DNA from: Aristolochia californica
Taxonomy: Eukaryota; Streptophyta; Magnoliopsida; Piperales; Aristolochiaceae
Length of the DNA: 64,000 nucleotides
Assembly (NCBI GenBank): GCA_029961685.1
Contig: JARWKL010000008.1
Coordinates: forward strand, 19,191,981-19,255,980
Direction: 5' to 3'
Below are positions 14,442 through 26,293 of this stretch, one piece after another. Below the pieces are notes generated by a model. It worked only from the letters and a program-made list of their open reading frames with translations, was not told the DNA's origin and did not search any database. The first letter of the stretch is position 1, and each line of letters begins with the position of its first letter. Both the position numbers and the translations under genes were made by a program.

Positions 14442-15049
14442 GAATCCATATGTCATTTGCATGTTTAACATGTTTCAAGCATGCATATCATTTTTTTAAA
14501 ACATGTTTTGAAAAATCTATTTCTTATAAAATTATGAGCTATTAGGGTTGAACTAGAGGAATTTCCCAAACTAGGATAACAAAAGATTTGTGTTCATTTG
14601 AGGTGTGTGAATAAATTTCCTTTTCCTACATTCATTCTCGCTTTAAATTCTTTCCATACATAAACACTAAAATTTTCATTTTGTTGTGATCTTTTTGCCT
14701 TTTAAATCTTTTTTTGTTTACTAGATGAAGGGAAAGTGAAAACTCAAGTTTTGATTTAAGAAAAAAGTATAGATCTAAAAAGGAAATGCACAATGCACAA
14801 ATGTAGAAAGATATAATTCCAAAAAGTGTTTGTAATTTTTAGGGATTGTGAACTCTTTTTAGGTTTTATATATCAGGTTCTGCAATCGTCAGGAAAAAGG
14901 GGGAGGTGGGGGATTTTTAACTTAGTGTTGACTCCCAATCCATAAGTCATTCCTTACAGAAATATAGCCCATTATGCATGATAAATCACTTTAAAATATC
15001 CCACCGCATGTTCACTTAGGAATTTATTGTTATTTGCTTTAAAAGGTTT
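14442..15049 (+). repeat. Shortened monomer (608 bp)
   Basis: Near 14993-14996 CACTTTA is joined to AAATATCCCACCGC. About 66 bp is lost, covering the CAATCATCTATGATCG and GTTAGGTCAGC blocks up to GACTCGGGT. Confidence 0.75.
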
Positions 15050-18000
15050 GGATCCATAGGTCATTTGCATTTTTAACATGTTTCAAGCATGCATATCCAT
15101 TTTTTAAAGCATGTGTAGAAAAATCACTTCCTTAAAAAATTCTGAGCAATTAGGGTTGAACTAGTGGTATTCCCAAGCTTTAATAACAAAACTTTTGTGT
15201 TCATTTGTGGTGTGGGAATAAATTTTCATTACTTACATTTGTTATTGCTTTAAATTCTTTCCATACATAAAATCTAAAATTTTCATTTTGTGGTGATCTA
15301 TTTGCCTTTTATATCTTTTTTTGTTCACGAGATGAAGGGAAAGTGAAAACTCAGGTTTTTATTTAAGAAAAAAGTAAAGATCTAAAAAGGAAATGCACAA
15401 TGCACAAATCTAGAGAGAGATAATTCCAAAAAGTGTCTATAATTTTTAGGGATTATAAACTCATTTTAGTTTTTGTATATCAGGTTCTCCAATCAGCGGG
15501 AAAATGGGAGGTGGGGGATTTTTAACTAAGTGTTGACTCCCAATCCATAAGTCATTCCTCATAAAATATAGGCCGATACGAATGAGAAATCACTTAACAA
15601 ACATCTATGATCGTTAGACAAGCTTTTTATAAATGAGAAACTAATGGCTTGTTTGACTCGAGTAAATATCCCACCGCACGTTCACTTGGGGATTTAAATA
15701 TTATTTTCTTTAAAAGTTTTGGATCCATAGGTCATTTTCATCTTTAACATGTTTCAATCATGCATATCCATTTTTTAAAACATGGGTATAAAAATCTCTC
15801 TCTTGTAAAATTCCGAGCTATTAGGGTTGAACTAGTGGAATTTCCCAAACTTGGAAAACAAAACTTTTGTGTTCATTTGTGGTGTGTTAAAAAAATTTCT
15901 TTACTTAGATATGTTATTGCTTTAAATTATTTCCATACATAAACTCTAAAATTATCATTTTGTTGTGATCTATTTGCCTTTTATCTCTTTTTTTTGTTTA
16001 CGAGATGAAGGGAAAGTGAAAACTCAAATTTTGATTTAATAAAAAATTATACATCTAAAATTGAAATGCACAATGCAAAAATTTAGAGAGAGGTAATTCC
16101 AAAAAGTGTCTGTAATTTTTAGGGATTGTAAACTCTTTTTAGGTTTTATATATAAGGTTTTTCAATTGTCGGGAAAAGGAGGAGGCGGGGGATTTTTAAC
16201 TGAGTGTTTAATCCCAACATAAGACATTCCTTACAAAAATATAGCCCGTTACACATAATAAATCACTTTACAATCATCTATAATAGTTAGGTCAGCTTTG
16301 TAAAAATGAGCAAAATAATGGCTTGTTTGACTCGGGTAAATATCGCACCACACGTTCACTTGGGGATTTATTGTTATTCTTATTAAAAGGTTTGGATCCA
16401 TAGGTCATTTGCATCTTTAACATGTTTCAAGCATGCTTACCACTTTTTAAAACATGTCTAAAAAAATATCTTTCTTTTAAAATTCCGAGCAATTAGGGTT
16501 GAACTAGTGGAATTTCCCAAACTTGGATAAAAAAACTTTTGTGTTAATTTGTGGTGTGTGAATAAATTTTCTTTACTTAAATTTGTTATTGCTTTAAATT
16601 CTTTCCATACGTCAACTCTAAAATTTTCATTTTGTTGTGATCTATTTGCCCTTTATCTCTTTTTTTGGTTACGAGATGAAGGGAAAGTGAAAAGTCAAGT
16701 TTTGTTTTAAGAGAAAAGAAAACATCTAAAATGGAAATGCACAATGCACAAATGTAGAGAGAGATAATTCAAAAAGTTGTCTGTATTTTTTAGAGATTAT
16801 AATGTCATTTTAATTTTTATATATCAGGTTCTGCAATCGTTGGGAAAAGGGGGAGGTGGGGGATTTTTAACTGAGTGTTGTCTCCCATTAAATAAGTCAT
16901 TCCTTACAGAAATACAACCTGTTATGCATTATAAATCACTTTACAATCATCTTTGATCGTTAGGTCAGCTTTTTGTAAATGAGCAAAATAATGGCTTGTT
17001 TGACTCAGGTAAATATCCCTCTATACGTTCACTTGGGGATTTATTGTTATTCCCTTTAAAAGGTTTTGATCAATAGGTCATTTGCATCTTTCACATGTTT
17101 CAAGCATGCATATCCATTTTTGAAAACTTGTGTAGAAAAATCTTTGTTTTATAAAATTCCGAGCTAGTATGGTTGAACTAGAGGAATTTCCCAAACTTTG
17201 ATAACAAAACCTTTTTGTTCATTTGTGGTGTGTGAAAAAATTTTCTTTACTTAAATATGTTATTGGTTTGAATTCTTTCCATCAATAAACTCTAAAATTT
17301 TCATTTTGTTGTGATCTATTTGCCTGTTATCTATTTTTTTGTTTACGAGATGAAGGGAAAGTGAAAACTCAAGTTTTGATTTAATAGAAAATTATAAATC
17401 TAAAATGGAAATGCACAATGCAAAAATGTAGAGAGAGATAATTCCAAAAAGTGTCTGTAATTTTTAGGGATTGTAAACTCTTTTTAGTTTTTATATATCA
17501 GGTTCGACAATTGTAGGGAAAAGGGGAAGGAAGGGATTTTTAACTGAGAATTGACTTCCAATCCATACGTCATTCCTTACAAAAATTTAGCCCGTTACAC
17601 ATGATAAATCATTTTACAATCATCTATGATCGTTTGGTAAGCTTTTTGTAAATGGGCCAAATAATGGCTTGTTTCACTTGGGTAAATATCCCACCGCACG
17701 TTCATTTGGGAATTTAATTTTATTCTCATTAAATGTTTTGGATCCATTGGTCATTTGCATCTTTAACATGTTTCAAGCATCCATATCCATTTTTTAAAAC
17801 ATGTGTAGAAAATCTATTTCTTAAAATTTCGGGCTATTAGGGTTGAACTTGTGGAATTTCCTGAACTTCGATAACAAAAGTTTTCTTTTCTTTTGTGGTG
17901 TGTAAATAAATTTTCTTTACTTACATTTTTTATCGCTTTAAATTCTTTCCTACTTAAACTCTAAAATTTTAATTTTTTGTGATTTATTTGCCTTTACTGT

Positions 18001-19754
18001 CTTTTTTTTTATGAGATAAAGGGAAAGTGAAAACTCAAGTTTTGATTTAAGAAAAAAGTATACGTCTAAAATGCAAATGCACAATGCACAAATGTAAAGA
18101 GAGATAATTCCAAAAAAATTTCGTAATTTTTAGGGATTGTAAACTCATTTTTAATTTTTTATATCAGGTTTTGCAATAGTCGGGAAAAGGGGGAGGCGAG
18201 GGATTTTTAACTGAGTGTTGACACCCAATCCATTAGTCATTCCGCATAAAAATATAGCCCGTTATGCATGATAAATCACATTACAATCATCTTTCTTTGC
18301 TATGTCAACTTTTTGTTAATGGGAAAAATAATGGCTTGTTTCACTAGGGTAAATATTCCTCTGCACGTTTACTAAGGAATTTAATGTTATTCTTTTTAAA
18401 AGGTTTGGATCCATAGGTAATTTGCATCTTAAACATGGTTCAAGGATGCATATCCATTTTTTAAAACATGTGTCAAAAAATGTCCTTCTTATAAAATTCC
18501 AAGCTATTAGGGTTGAACTAGTGTAATTTCCCAAACTTGGATAACGAAAAGTTTGTGTTCATTTGTGGTGCGTGAATAAATTTCCATTACTTAAATTTTT
18601 TATTGCTTTAAACTCTTTCCTTTCATAAACTCTAAAATTTTAATTTTGTTGTAATCTATTTGCCTTTTTATTTTTTCTTTTTGTTTACGAGATGAAGGGA
18701 AAGTGAAAACTCAAGTTTTGATTTAAGAAAAATGTATACATCTAAAATGGAAATGCACAATGCACAAATGTAGAGAGAGATTATTTAACAAAAGTGTCTG
18801 TAATTTTTGGGGATTGTAAACTTTTTCAATTTTTTTAGAATCAGGTTTGCAATCGTCGGGAAAAGGGGGAAGCGGGGGATTTTTAACAGAGTGTTGACAC
18901 CCAACACAATAGTCATTCCTCACAAAAATATAACCCGTTATGCATGATAAATCACTTTAAAATGATCTATGATTGTGATGTCATCTTTTTGTAAATGGGC
19001 AAAATAATGTCTTGTTTGACTCAGGTAAATATCCCACCGCATGTTGACCTGGGAATTTAATGTTATTCTCTATAAAAGGTTTGGATCCAGAGGTCATTTT
19101 GATGTATAAAATGTTTCAAGCATGCATATCCAATTTTTAATACATGTGTAGAAAAATCTCTTTCTTATAAAATTCCGAGCTATTAGGGTTGAACTAGTGG
19201 AATTGCCCAAACTTGGATAACAACACTTTTTGAGTTCATTTGTGGTGTGTGAATAAATTTTCTTTACTTACATTTGTTATCGCTTTAAATTCTATCCATA
19301 CATGAACTCTAAAATTTTTATTTTGTTGTAATCTATTTGCTTTTTATATCTTTTTTTATATACGAGATGAAGGGAAAGTAAAAACACAAGTTTTGATTTA
19401 AGCAAAAAGTATACATCTAAAATGGAAATGCACAATACCAAAAAATAGAGAGAGATAATTCCAAAAAGTGTATGTAATTTTTAGGGATTGTAAACTTGTT
19501 TTAGTTTTTATATTTCATGTTCTGCAAATATCGGGAAAAGGAGGTGGGGGATTTTTATCTGAGTGTTGACTCCCAATCAATAAGTCATTCCTTACAAAAC
19601 TATAGCCTGTTATGCATGACAAATTATTTAAAGATCATCTATGATCGTTAGGTCAGCTTTTTGTAAATGGGCAAAATAATGGCTTGTTTGACTCGAGTAA
19701 ATATCCCACCGCATGTTCACTTGGGAATTTAATGTTATTCTCTTTAAAATGTTT

Positions 19755-20373
19755 CGATCCATAGGTAATTTGAAACTTTAACATGTTTCAAGCATGCATA
19801 ACCATTTTTTAAAACATGTGTAGAAAAATCTCTTTCTTATAAAATTTTGATCTATTAGGATTAAACTAGTGGAATTTCCAAAACTGGATAACAAAACTTT
19901 TATGTTCATTAGTGGCGGGTGAATAAATTTTCTTTGTTGTGATCTATTTGCCAGTTATCTCTTTTTTTTTTTTTTTTTACAAGATGGGGGGAAAGTTAAA
20001 ACTTAAATTTTTATTTATGAAAAAAGTATACATCTAAAATGGAAATGACAATGTACAAATGTAGAGAGAGATAATTCCAAATAGTGTCTGTAATTTTTAG
20101 GGATTGTAAACTGTTTTTAGTTTTTACATATTAGGTTCTGCAATCGTCGACGAAAGGGGGAGGCGGGTGATTTTTAACTGAGTGTTGACTCCTAATCCAT
20201 AAGTCATTCCTTACAAAAATATAGCCCGTTACGTATGATAAATCACTTTACAATCATCTATGATCGTTAGGTCAACTTTTTGTAAATGGGCCAAATAATG
20301 GCTTGTTTCACTCGGGCAAATATCCTACCGCACGTTTATTTGGGAATTTAATGTTATTCTCATTAAATGTTTT
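19755..20373 (+). repeat. Shortened monomer (619 bp) with 55-bp-scale deletion
   Basis: At about 19935 AATTTTCTTTG runs directly into TTGTGATCTATTTG, dropping the CTTACATTTG...TTTTCATTT segment. A long T run follows (19963-19978). The same deletion recurs in the monomer beginning at 21690, showing shared descent. Confidence 0.75.
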
Positions 20374-21689
20374 GGATCCATTGGTCATTTGCATCTTTAA
20401 CATGTTTCAAGCATCCATATCCATTTTTTAAAACATGTGTAGAAAACCTATTTCTTAAAAAATTCCGGGCTATTAGGGTTGAACTTGTGGAATTTCCCGA
20501 ACTTTGATAACAAAAGTTTTGTTCTTTTGTGGTGTGTGAATAAATTTTCTTTACTTATATTTTTTATTGCTTTAAATTCTTTCCATACAAAAACTCTAAA
20601 ATTTTAATTTTTTGTGATTTATTTGCCTTTACTGTCTTTTTTTTTACGAGATAAAGGGAAAGTCAAAACTCAAGTTTTGATTTAAGAAAAAAGTATACAT
20701 CTAAAATGCAAATGCACAATGCACAAATGTAAAGAGAAATAATTCCAAAAAGTGTCTGTAATTTTTAGGCATTGTAAACTCATACTGGACTCGTCAGGAA
20801 AAGGGGGAGGCGGGGGATTTTTAACTGAGTGTTGACTCCCAATCCATTAGTCATTCCTCTTAAAAATATAGCCCGTTATGCATGATAAATCACTTTACAA
20901 TCATCTTTCTTCGCTATGTCAGCTTTTTGTAAATGGGAAAAATAATGGCTTGTTTGACTCGGGTAAATATCCCACCGTATGTTTACTTAGGAATTTAATG
21001 TTATTCTTTTTAAAAGGTTTGGATCCATAGGTAATTTACATCTTAAACATGGTTCAAGGATGCTTATCTATTTTTTAAAACATGTGCTGAAAAATGTCCT
21101 TCTTATAAAATTCCAAGCTATTAGAGTTGAACTAGTGTAATTTCCCAAACTTGGATAACGAAAAGTTTGTGTTCATTTGTGGTGTGTGAATAAATTTCCA
21201 TTACTTACATTTTTTATTGCTTTATATTCTTTCCTTACATAAACTCTAAAATTTTAATTTTGTTGTAATCTATTTGCCTTTTTGTTTTTGTTTACGAGAT
21301 GAAGGGAAAGTGAAAACTCAAGTTTTGATTTAAGAAAAATGTATACATCTAAAATGGAAATGCACAATGCACAATTGTAGAGAGAGATAATTTAACAAAA
21401 GTGCCTATAATTTTTGGGGATTGTAAACTCTTTCAATTTTTTTAGAATCAGGTTTGCAATCGTCGGGAAAAGGGGGAGGTGGGGGATTTTTAACTGAGTG
21501 TTGACACCCAATCCAATAGTAATTCCTCACAAAAATATAACCCGTTATGCATGATAAAACACTTTAAAATAATCTATGATTTCTATGTCATCTTTTGGTA
21601 AATGGGCAAAATAATGTCTTGTTTGACTCAGGTAAATATCCCACCGCATGTTGACTTGGGAATTTAATGTTATTCTCTATAAAAGGTTT

Positions 21690-22303
21690 GGATCCATAGG
21701 TCATTTTCATGTATAACATGTTTCAAGCATGCATATCAAATTTTTAAAACATGTGTAGAAAAATCTCTTTCTTATAAAATTCCGATCTATTAGGGTTGAA
21801 CTAGTGGAATTTCCAAAACTGGATAACAAAACTTTTATGTTCATTAATGGTGGGTGAATAAATTTTCTTTGTTGTGATCTATTTGCCATTTATCTCTTCT
21901 TCTTTTTTATGAGACGGAGGGAAAGTGAAAACTTATTTTTTTAATTAAGAAAAAAGTATACATCTAAAATGGAAATGACAATCTACAAATGTAGAGAGAG
22001 ATAATTCCAAATAGTGTCTGTAATTTTTAGGGATTGTAAACTATTTTTAGTCTTTACATATTAGGTTCTGCAATCGTCGACAAGAGGGGGAGGCGGGTGA
22101 TTTTTAACTGAGTGTCGACTCCCAATCCATAAGTCATTCCTTAAAAAAATATAGCCCATTACGTATGATAAATCACTTTACAATCATCTATGATCGTTAG
22201 GTCAACTTTTTGTAAATGGGCAAAATAATGGCTTGTTTGACTCGGGAAAATATCCTACCGCACGTTCACTTGGGAATTTATTGTTATTATCTTTAAAATG
22301 TTT
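21690..22303 (+). repeat. Recombinant shortened monomer (614 bp)
   Basis: The first part (TCATTTTCATGTATAACATG) matches the monomer starting at 19083. From about 21780 onward (GATCTATTAGGG, GGATAACAAAACTTTTATG, deletion at about 21870) it matches the monomer starting at 19755. It reads as a product of in-register crossover between neighbouring unit types. Confidence 0.65.
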
Positions 22304-25300
22304 GGATCCATAGGTCATTTGCATCTTTAACATGTTTCAAGCATGCATGTCAATTTTTTAAAACAAGTGTAGAAAAATCTCTTTCTTATAAACTTCCGAG
22401 ATATTAGGGTTGAACTAGTGGAATTTCCAAAACTAGGATAACAAAACTTTTGGGTTCATTTGTGGTGTGTGAATAAATTTTCTTTACTTACATTTAGTAT
22501 TTCTTTAAATTCTTTCCATACTTAAACTCTAAAATTTTCATTTTGTTGTGATCTATTTGCCTTTTCTCTCTTTTTTTTTACGAGATGAAGGGAAAGTGAA
22601 AACTCAAGTTTTTTTTTAAGAAAAAAGTATATATGTAAAATGGAAATACCCAATTCACAAATGTAGAGAGTGATAATTCCAAAAACTTTCTGTAATTCTT
22701 AAAGATTATAAACTCATTTTAGTTTGTATATATCAGGTTCTACGATTGTTGGGAAAAGGGGGAGGCGGGGGATTTTTTACTCAGTCTTGACTCCCAATCC
22801 ATCAGCCATTCCTTGCCAAAATGTAGCCCGTTACGCATGAGAAATCACTTTACAATCATCTATGATCGTTATGTCAGCTTTTTGTAAATGGCAAAATAAT
22901 GGCTTGTTTGACTCCAGCAAATATCTCACCACACGTTCACTTGGGAATTTAATGTTATTCTTTTTAAAAGGTTTGGATCCATAGGTCATTTGCATCTTTA
23001 ACATGTTTCAAGCATGCATATCCATTTTTAAAAACATGCATAGAAAAATCTCTTTCTTATAAAATTCTGAGCTATTAGGGTTGAATTAGTGGAATTTCCG
23101 AAACTTGGATAAAAAAACTTTTGTGTTAATTTTTGGTGTGTGAATAAATTTTCTTTACTTACGTTAGTTATTGCTTTAAATTCTTTCCGTACATAAACTC
23201 TAAAATTTTCATTATTGTGTGATCTATTTGCCTTTGATCTCTTTTGTTGTTTACGAGATGAAGGGAAAGTGAAAGCACATGTTTTGATTTAAGAAAAAAG
23301 TTTACATCTAAAATGGAAATCCACAGTGTAAAATTGTACAGAGATATAATTCCAAAAAGTGTCTGTAATTTTTAGGGATTATAAACTCTTTCTAGTTTTT
23401 ATGTAACAGATTCTGCTATCGTCAGGAAAAGGGTGAGGCGGGGGAATTTTATGTGAGTGTTGACTCCCAATCATTAAGTCATTCCTTACAAAAATATAGC
23501 CCGTTACACCAGATAAATCACTTTATAATATTCTATGATCGTTAGGTCAATTTTTTTAATGGGAAAAATAATGGCTAGTTTGAATTGGGTAAATATCCCA
23601 CGGCACGTTCACTTTGAAATTTAATGGTATTCTCTTTAAAAGGTTTGGATCCATAGGTCATTTACATCTTTAACAAGTTTCAAGCATGCATATCCATTTT
23701 TTAAAAACATGCGAAAAAAAGTCTCTTTCTTATAATGTTTTGAGCTATTAGGGTTGAACTAGAGGAAAGTGAAAACACAAACTTTGTTTAAGAGAAAGGT
23801 TTATATCTAAAATGGAAGTGCACAATGCACAAATATAGAGAGAGTAATTCAAAAAAGTGTCTATAATTTTTAAGGATTGTAAAGTCATTTTAGTTTTTAT
23901 ATTTCATGTTCTGGAATAGTTGGGAAAAGGGGGAGGCGGGGGATTATGAACTGAGTGTTCACTCCAAATCCATAAGTAATTATATACAAAAATATAGCCC
24001 GTTGTGCATGATAAATCACTTTACAATCATCTATAATTGTTAGGTCAGCTTTTTGTAAATGGGCAAAATAATGGCTAGTTTGACTCGGGCAAATATCCTC
24101 CCGCACTTTCACTTGGGAATTTATTGTTATTATCTTTAAAATGTTTGGATCCATAGGTCATTTGCATCTTTAACATGTTTCAAGCATGCATATCAATTTT
24201 TTAAAACATGTGTAGAAAAATCTCTTTCTTATAAAATTCCGAGATATTAGGGTTGAACTAGTGGAATTTCCAAAACTAGGATAACAAAACTTTTGGGTTC
24301 ATTTGTGGTGTGTGAATAAATTTTCTTTACTTACATTTAGTATTTCTTTAAATTCTTTCCATACTTAAACTCTAAAATTTTCATTTTGTTGTGATCTATT
24401 TGCCTTTTCTCTCTTTTTTTTACGAGATGAAGGGAAAGTGAAAGCTCAGGTTTTGTTTTAAGAAATAATTATATATTTAAAATGGAAATACCCAATTCAC
24501 AAATGTAGAGAGTGATAATTCCAAAAAAATTTTGTAATTCTTAGAGATTATAAACTCTTTTTAGTTTTTATATATCAGGTTTTGCGATCGTCAGGAAAAG
24601 GGGGAGGCAGGGGATTTTTTACTCTGTCTTGACTTCCAATCCATAAGTCATTCCTTAAAAAAAAACTAGCCCATTACACATGATAAATCTCTTTACATTC
24701 TTTTATGATTGTTTGGTCAGTTTTATGTAAATGGGCAAAATAATGGCTTGTGTGACTCGGGTAAATATCCCACCGCACGTTCACTTGGGAATTTAATATT
24801 ATTCTCTTTAAAAGGTTTGGATCCATAGGTCGTTGCATCTATAATATGTTTCAAGCATGCATATCCATTTTTTAAAACATGTGTAGAAAAATCTCTTCCT
24901 TATCAAATTCCGAGCTATTAGAGTTGAACTAGTGGAATTTTCCAAACTAAGATAACAAAACTTTTGTGTTCATTTAAATTTTTTTACTTACATTTGTTAT
25001 TGCTTTAAATTCTTTCTATACATAAACTCTAAAATTTTCACTTTGTCATGATCTATTTGCCTTTTATCTCTTTTTTGGTTTTATGAGATGAAAGGAAAGT
25101 GAAAACTCAAGTTTTTATTTAAGAAAAAAATATTCAACTAAAATGGAAATGCATAATGCACAAAAGTAGAGAGAAAAAATTCAAAAAATGTCTGTAATTT
25201 TTAGGGATTGTGAACTCTTTTTAGTTTTTATATATCAGTTTCTGAAATCGTCTGGAAAAGGGGAAGGTGGGGGATTTTTAACTAACTTTTGACTCCCAAT

Positions 25301-26272
25301 CTATAATTCATTCCTTGCAAAAATATATCTCGTTACGCATGATAAATCACGTTACAATCATCTATGATCGTTTGGTCACCTTTTGGTAAATGGGCAAAAA
25401 AATCGCTTATTTGACTCGGATAAATATCCAACCTCACGTTCACTTGGGAATTTAATGTTATTCTCTTTAAAAGGTTTTCATCCATAGGTCATTTGCATCT
25501 TTAAAATGTCCAAGCATGCATGTCCATTTTTTAAAACATGTGTAGAAAAATCTCTTTCTTATAAAATTCCAATCTATAAGGGTTGAACAGATGGAATTTT
25601 CCATAACTTAGATAACAAAATGTTTGTGTATATTTGTGGTGTGTGAATAAATTCTATTTACTTACATTTGTCATTTCTTTAAATTATTTCCACACATCAA
25701 CTCTAAAATTTTCATTTTGTTGTGATCTATTTGCCTTTTATCTCTCTCTTTTCTTTACAATATGAAAGGAAACTGAAGACTCTAGTTTTGATTTAAGAAA
25801 AAAGTATACATCTAAAATGGGAATGCATAATGCACAAACGTAGAGAGAGATAAATCCAAAAAGTGTCTATAATTTTTAGGGATTGTAAAATTTTTTTAGT
25901 TTTTATATATCAATTTCTACGATCTTCAAAAAAAGAGGGTGGTAGGGGATTTTTAACTGAGTATTGACTCCCAATCCATAAGTCATTCCTTACAAAAATA
26001 TAGCCCATTACGCATTATAAATCACTTTACAAACATCTATGATCGTTAGGTCAGCTTTTTGTAAATGGGTAAAAAATTGGCTTATTTGACTCGTGTAAAT
26101 ATCCCACCGCACATTCACTTGGGAATTTAATTTTATTATCTTTAAAAGGTTTGGATCCATAGGTCATTTGCATCTTTAACATGTTTCAAGAATGCATATC
26201 CATTTTTTAAAACACGTGTAGAAAAATCTCTTTCATATAAAATTCCGAGCTATTAGGGTTGAATTAGTAGAA
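22304..26272 (+). repeat. Higher-order unit U1 (damaged copy)
   Basis: Anchors: 22304, 22975, 23647, 24147, 24819, 25478 and 26153. With U2 monomers numbered 1-7, the order here is a 5/1 chimera (switch near 22.8 kb), 2, a 2/4 chimera, 5, 6 and 7. Type 5 is recognised by ACCCAATTCACAAATG and GAACTAGTGGAATTTCC followed by AAAACTAGGATAAC. Type 2 has GAAAGCACATGTTTTG, type 6 GAGTTGAACTAGTGG with AAACTAAGATAAC, and type 7 ATAACTTAGATAAC. Matching features lie about 4700 bp to the right of 23764 but only about 3860 bp to the right before it, so about 840 bp is missing at 23763. Confidence 0.75.
23647..24146 (+). repeat. Fused monomer (500 bp) with 840-bp deletion relative to U2
   Basis: GGGTTGAACTAGAGG is joined at about 23763-23766 to AAAGTGAAAACACAAAC, which normally lies about 175 bp further into the monomer. 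Compared with the homologous stretch at about 27.62-28.46 kb, one whole monomer plus that segment is absent. The junction is out of register, unlike most exchanges in this array. Confidence 0.75.
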
Positions 26273-26293
26273 TTTAGGGTGTAGGGTTTAGGT
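26273..26293 (+). repeat. Telomere-like TTTAGGG insertion 1 (degenerate)
   Basis: TTTAGGG at 26273-26279 is followed by TGTAGGG and TTTAGGT. It replaces the usual CCCAAACTTGGATAACAAAA of the monomer just after TAGTAGAA. TTTAGGG is the common plant telomere repeat. The stretch is short and imperfect, so it is an old interstitial trace. Confidence 0.8.

Larger units (their letters stand above)
1..17739 (+). repeat. A-type satellite block, left part
   Basis: Monomer anchors (first base of GGATCC or its variant) read by eye: 543, 1218, 1866, 2540, 3079, 3753, 4393, 5067, 5743, 6419, 7092, 7767, 8441, 9078, 9743, 10405, 11079, 11753, 12428, 13100, 13767, 14442, 15050, 15721, 16394 and 17067. Most monomers carry CTTGGGAATT and GGTTCTGCAATC. 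Several (about 1.2-4.4 kb and 6.5-7.0 kb) share CTTACTAATATT and AAAATCAAGTTTT variants, so related monomers are interspersed here, but I could not resolve a regular higher-order unit. No gene is present. Confidence 0.85.
17740..22303 (+). repeat. A-type block with a duplicated 3-4-monomer segment
   Basis: Anchors: 17740, 18407, 19083, 19755, 20374, 21021 and 21690. The monomers at 17740 and 20374 share private variants (CATTAAATGTTTTGG, GCATCCATATCC, GAACTTGTGGAATT). Those at 18407 and 21021 share GTGTAATTTCCC, GATAACGAAAAGTTTG and TTTAGAATCAGG. The offset between copies is about 2.61-2.63 kb. The unit at 19755 (deletion at about 19935) and the one at 21690 (deletion at about 21870) share the same internal deletion. 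The unit at 21690 begins like 19083 and continues like 19755, so the second copy of the block has lost one monomer by crossover. Confidence 0.75.

Noticed and set aside
19960..19980. Long T runs as poly(A) tails of retroposons
   Set aside because: They vary in length at a fixed monomer position before ACGAGATGAAGG and are ordinary slippage of a satellite T tract.
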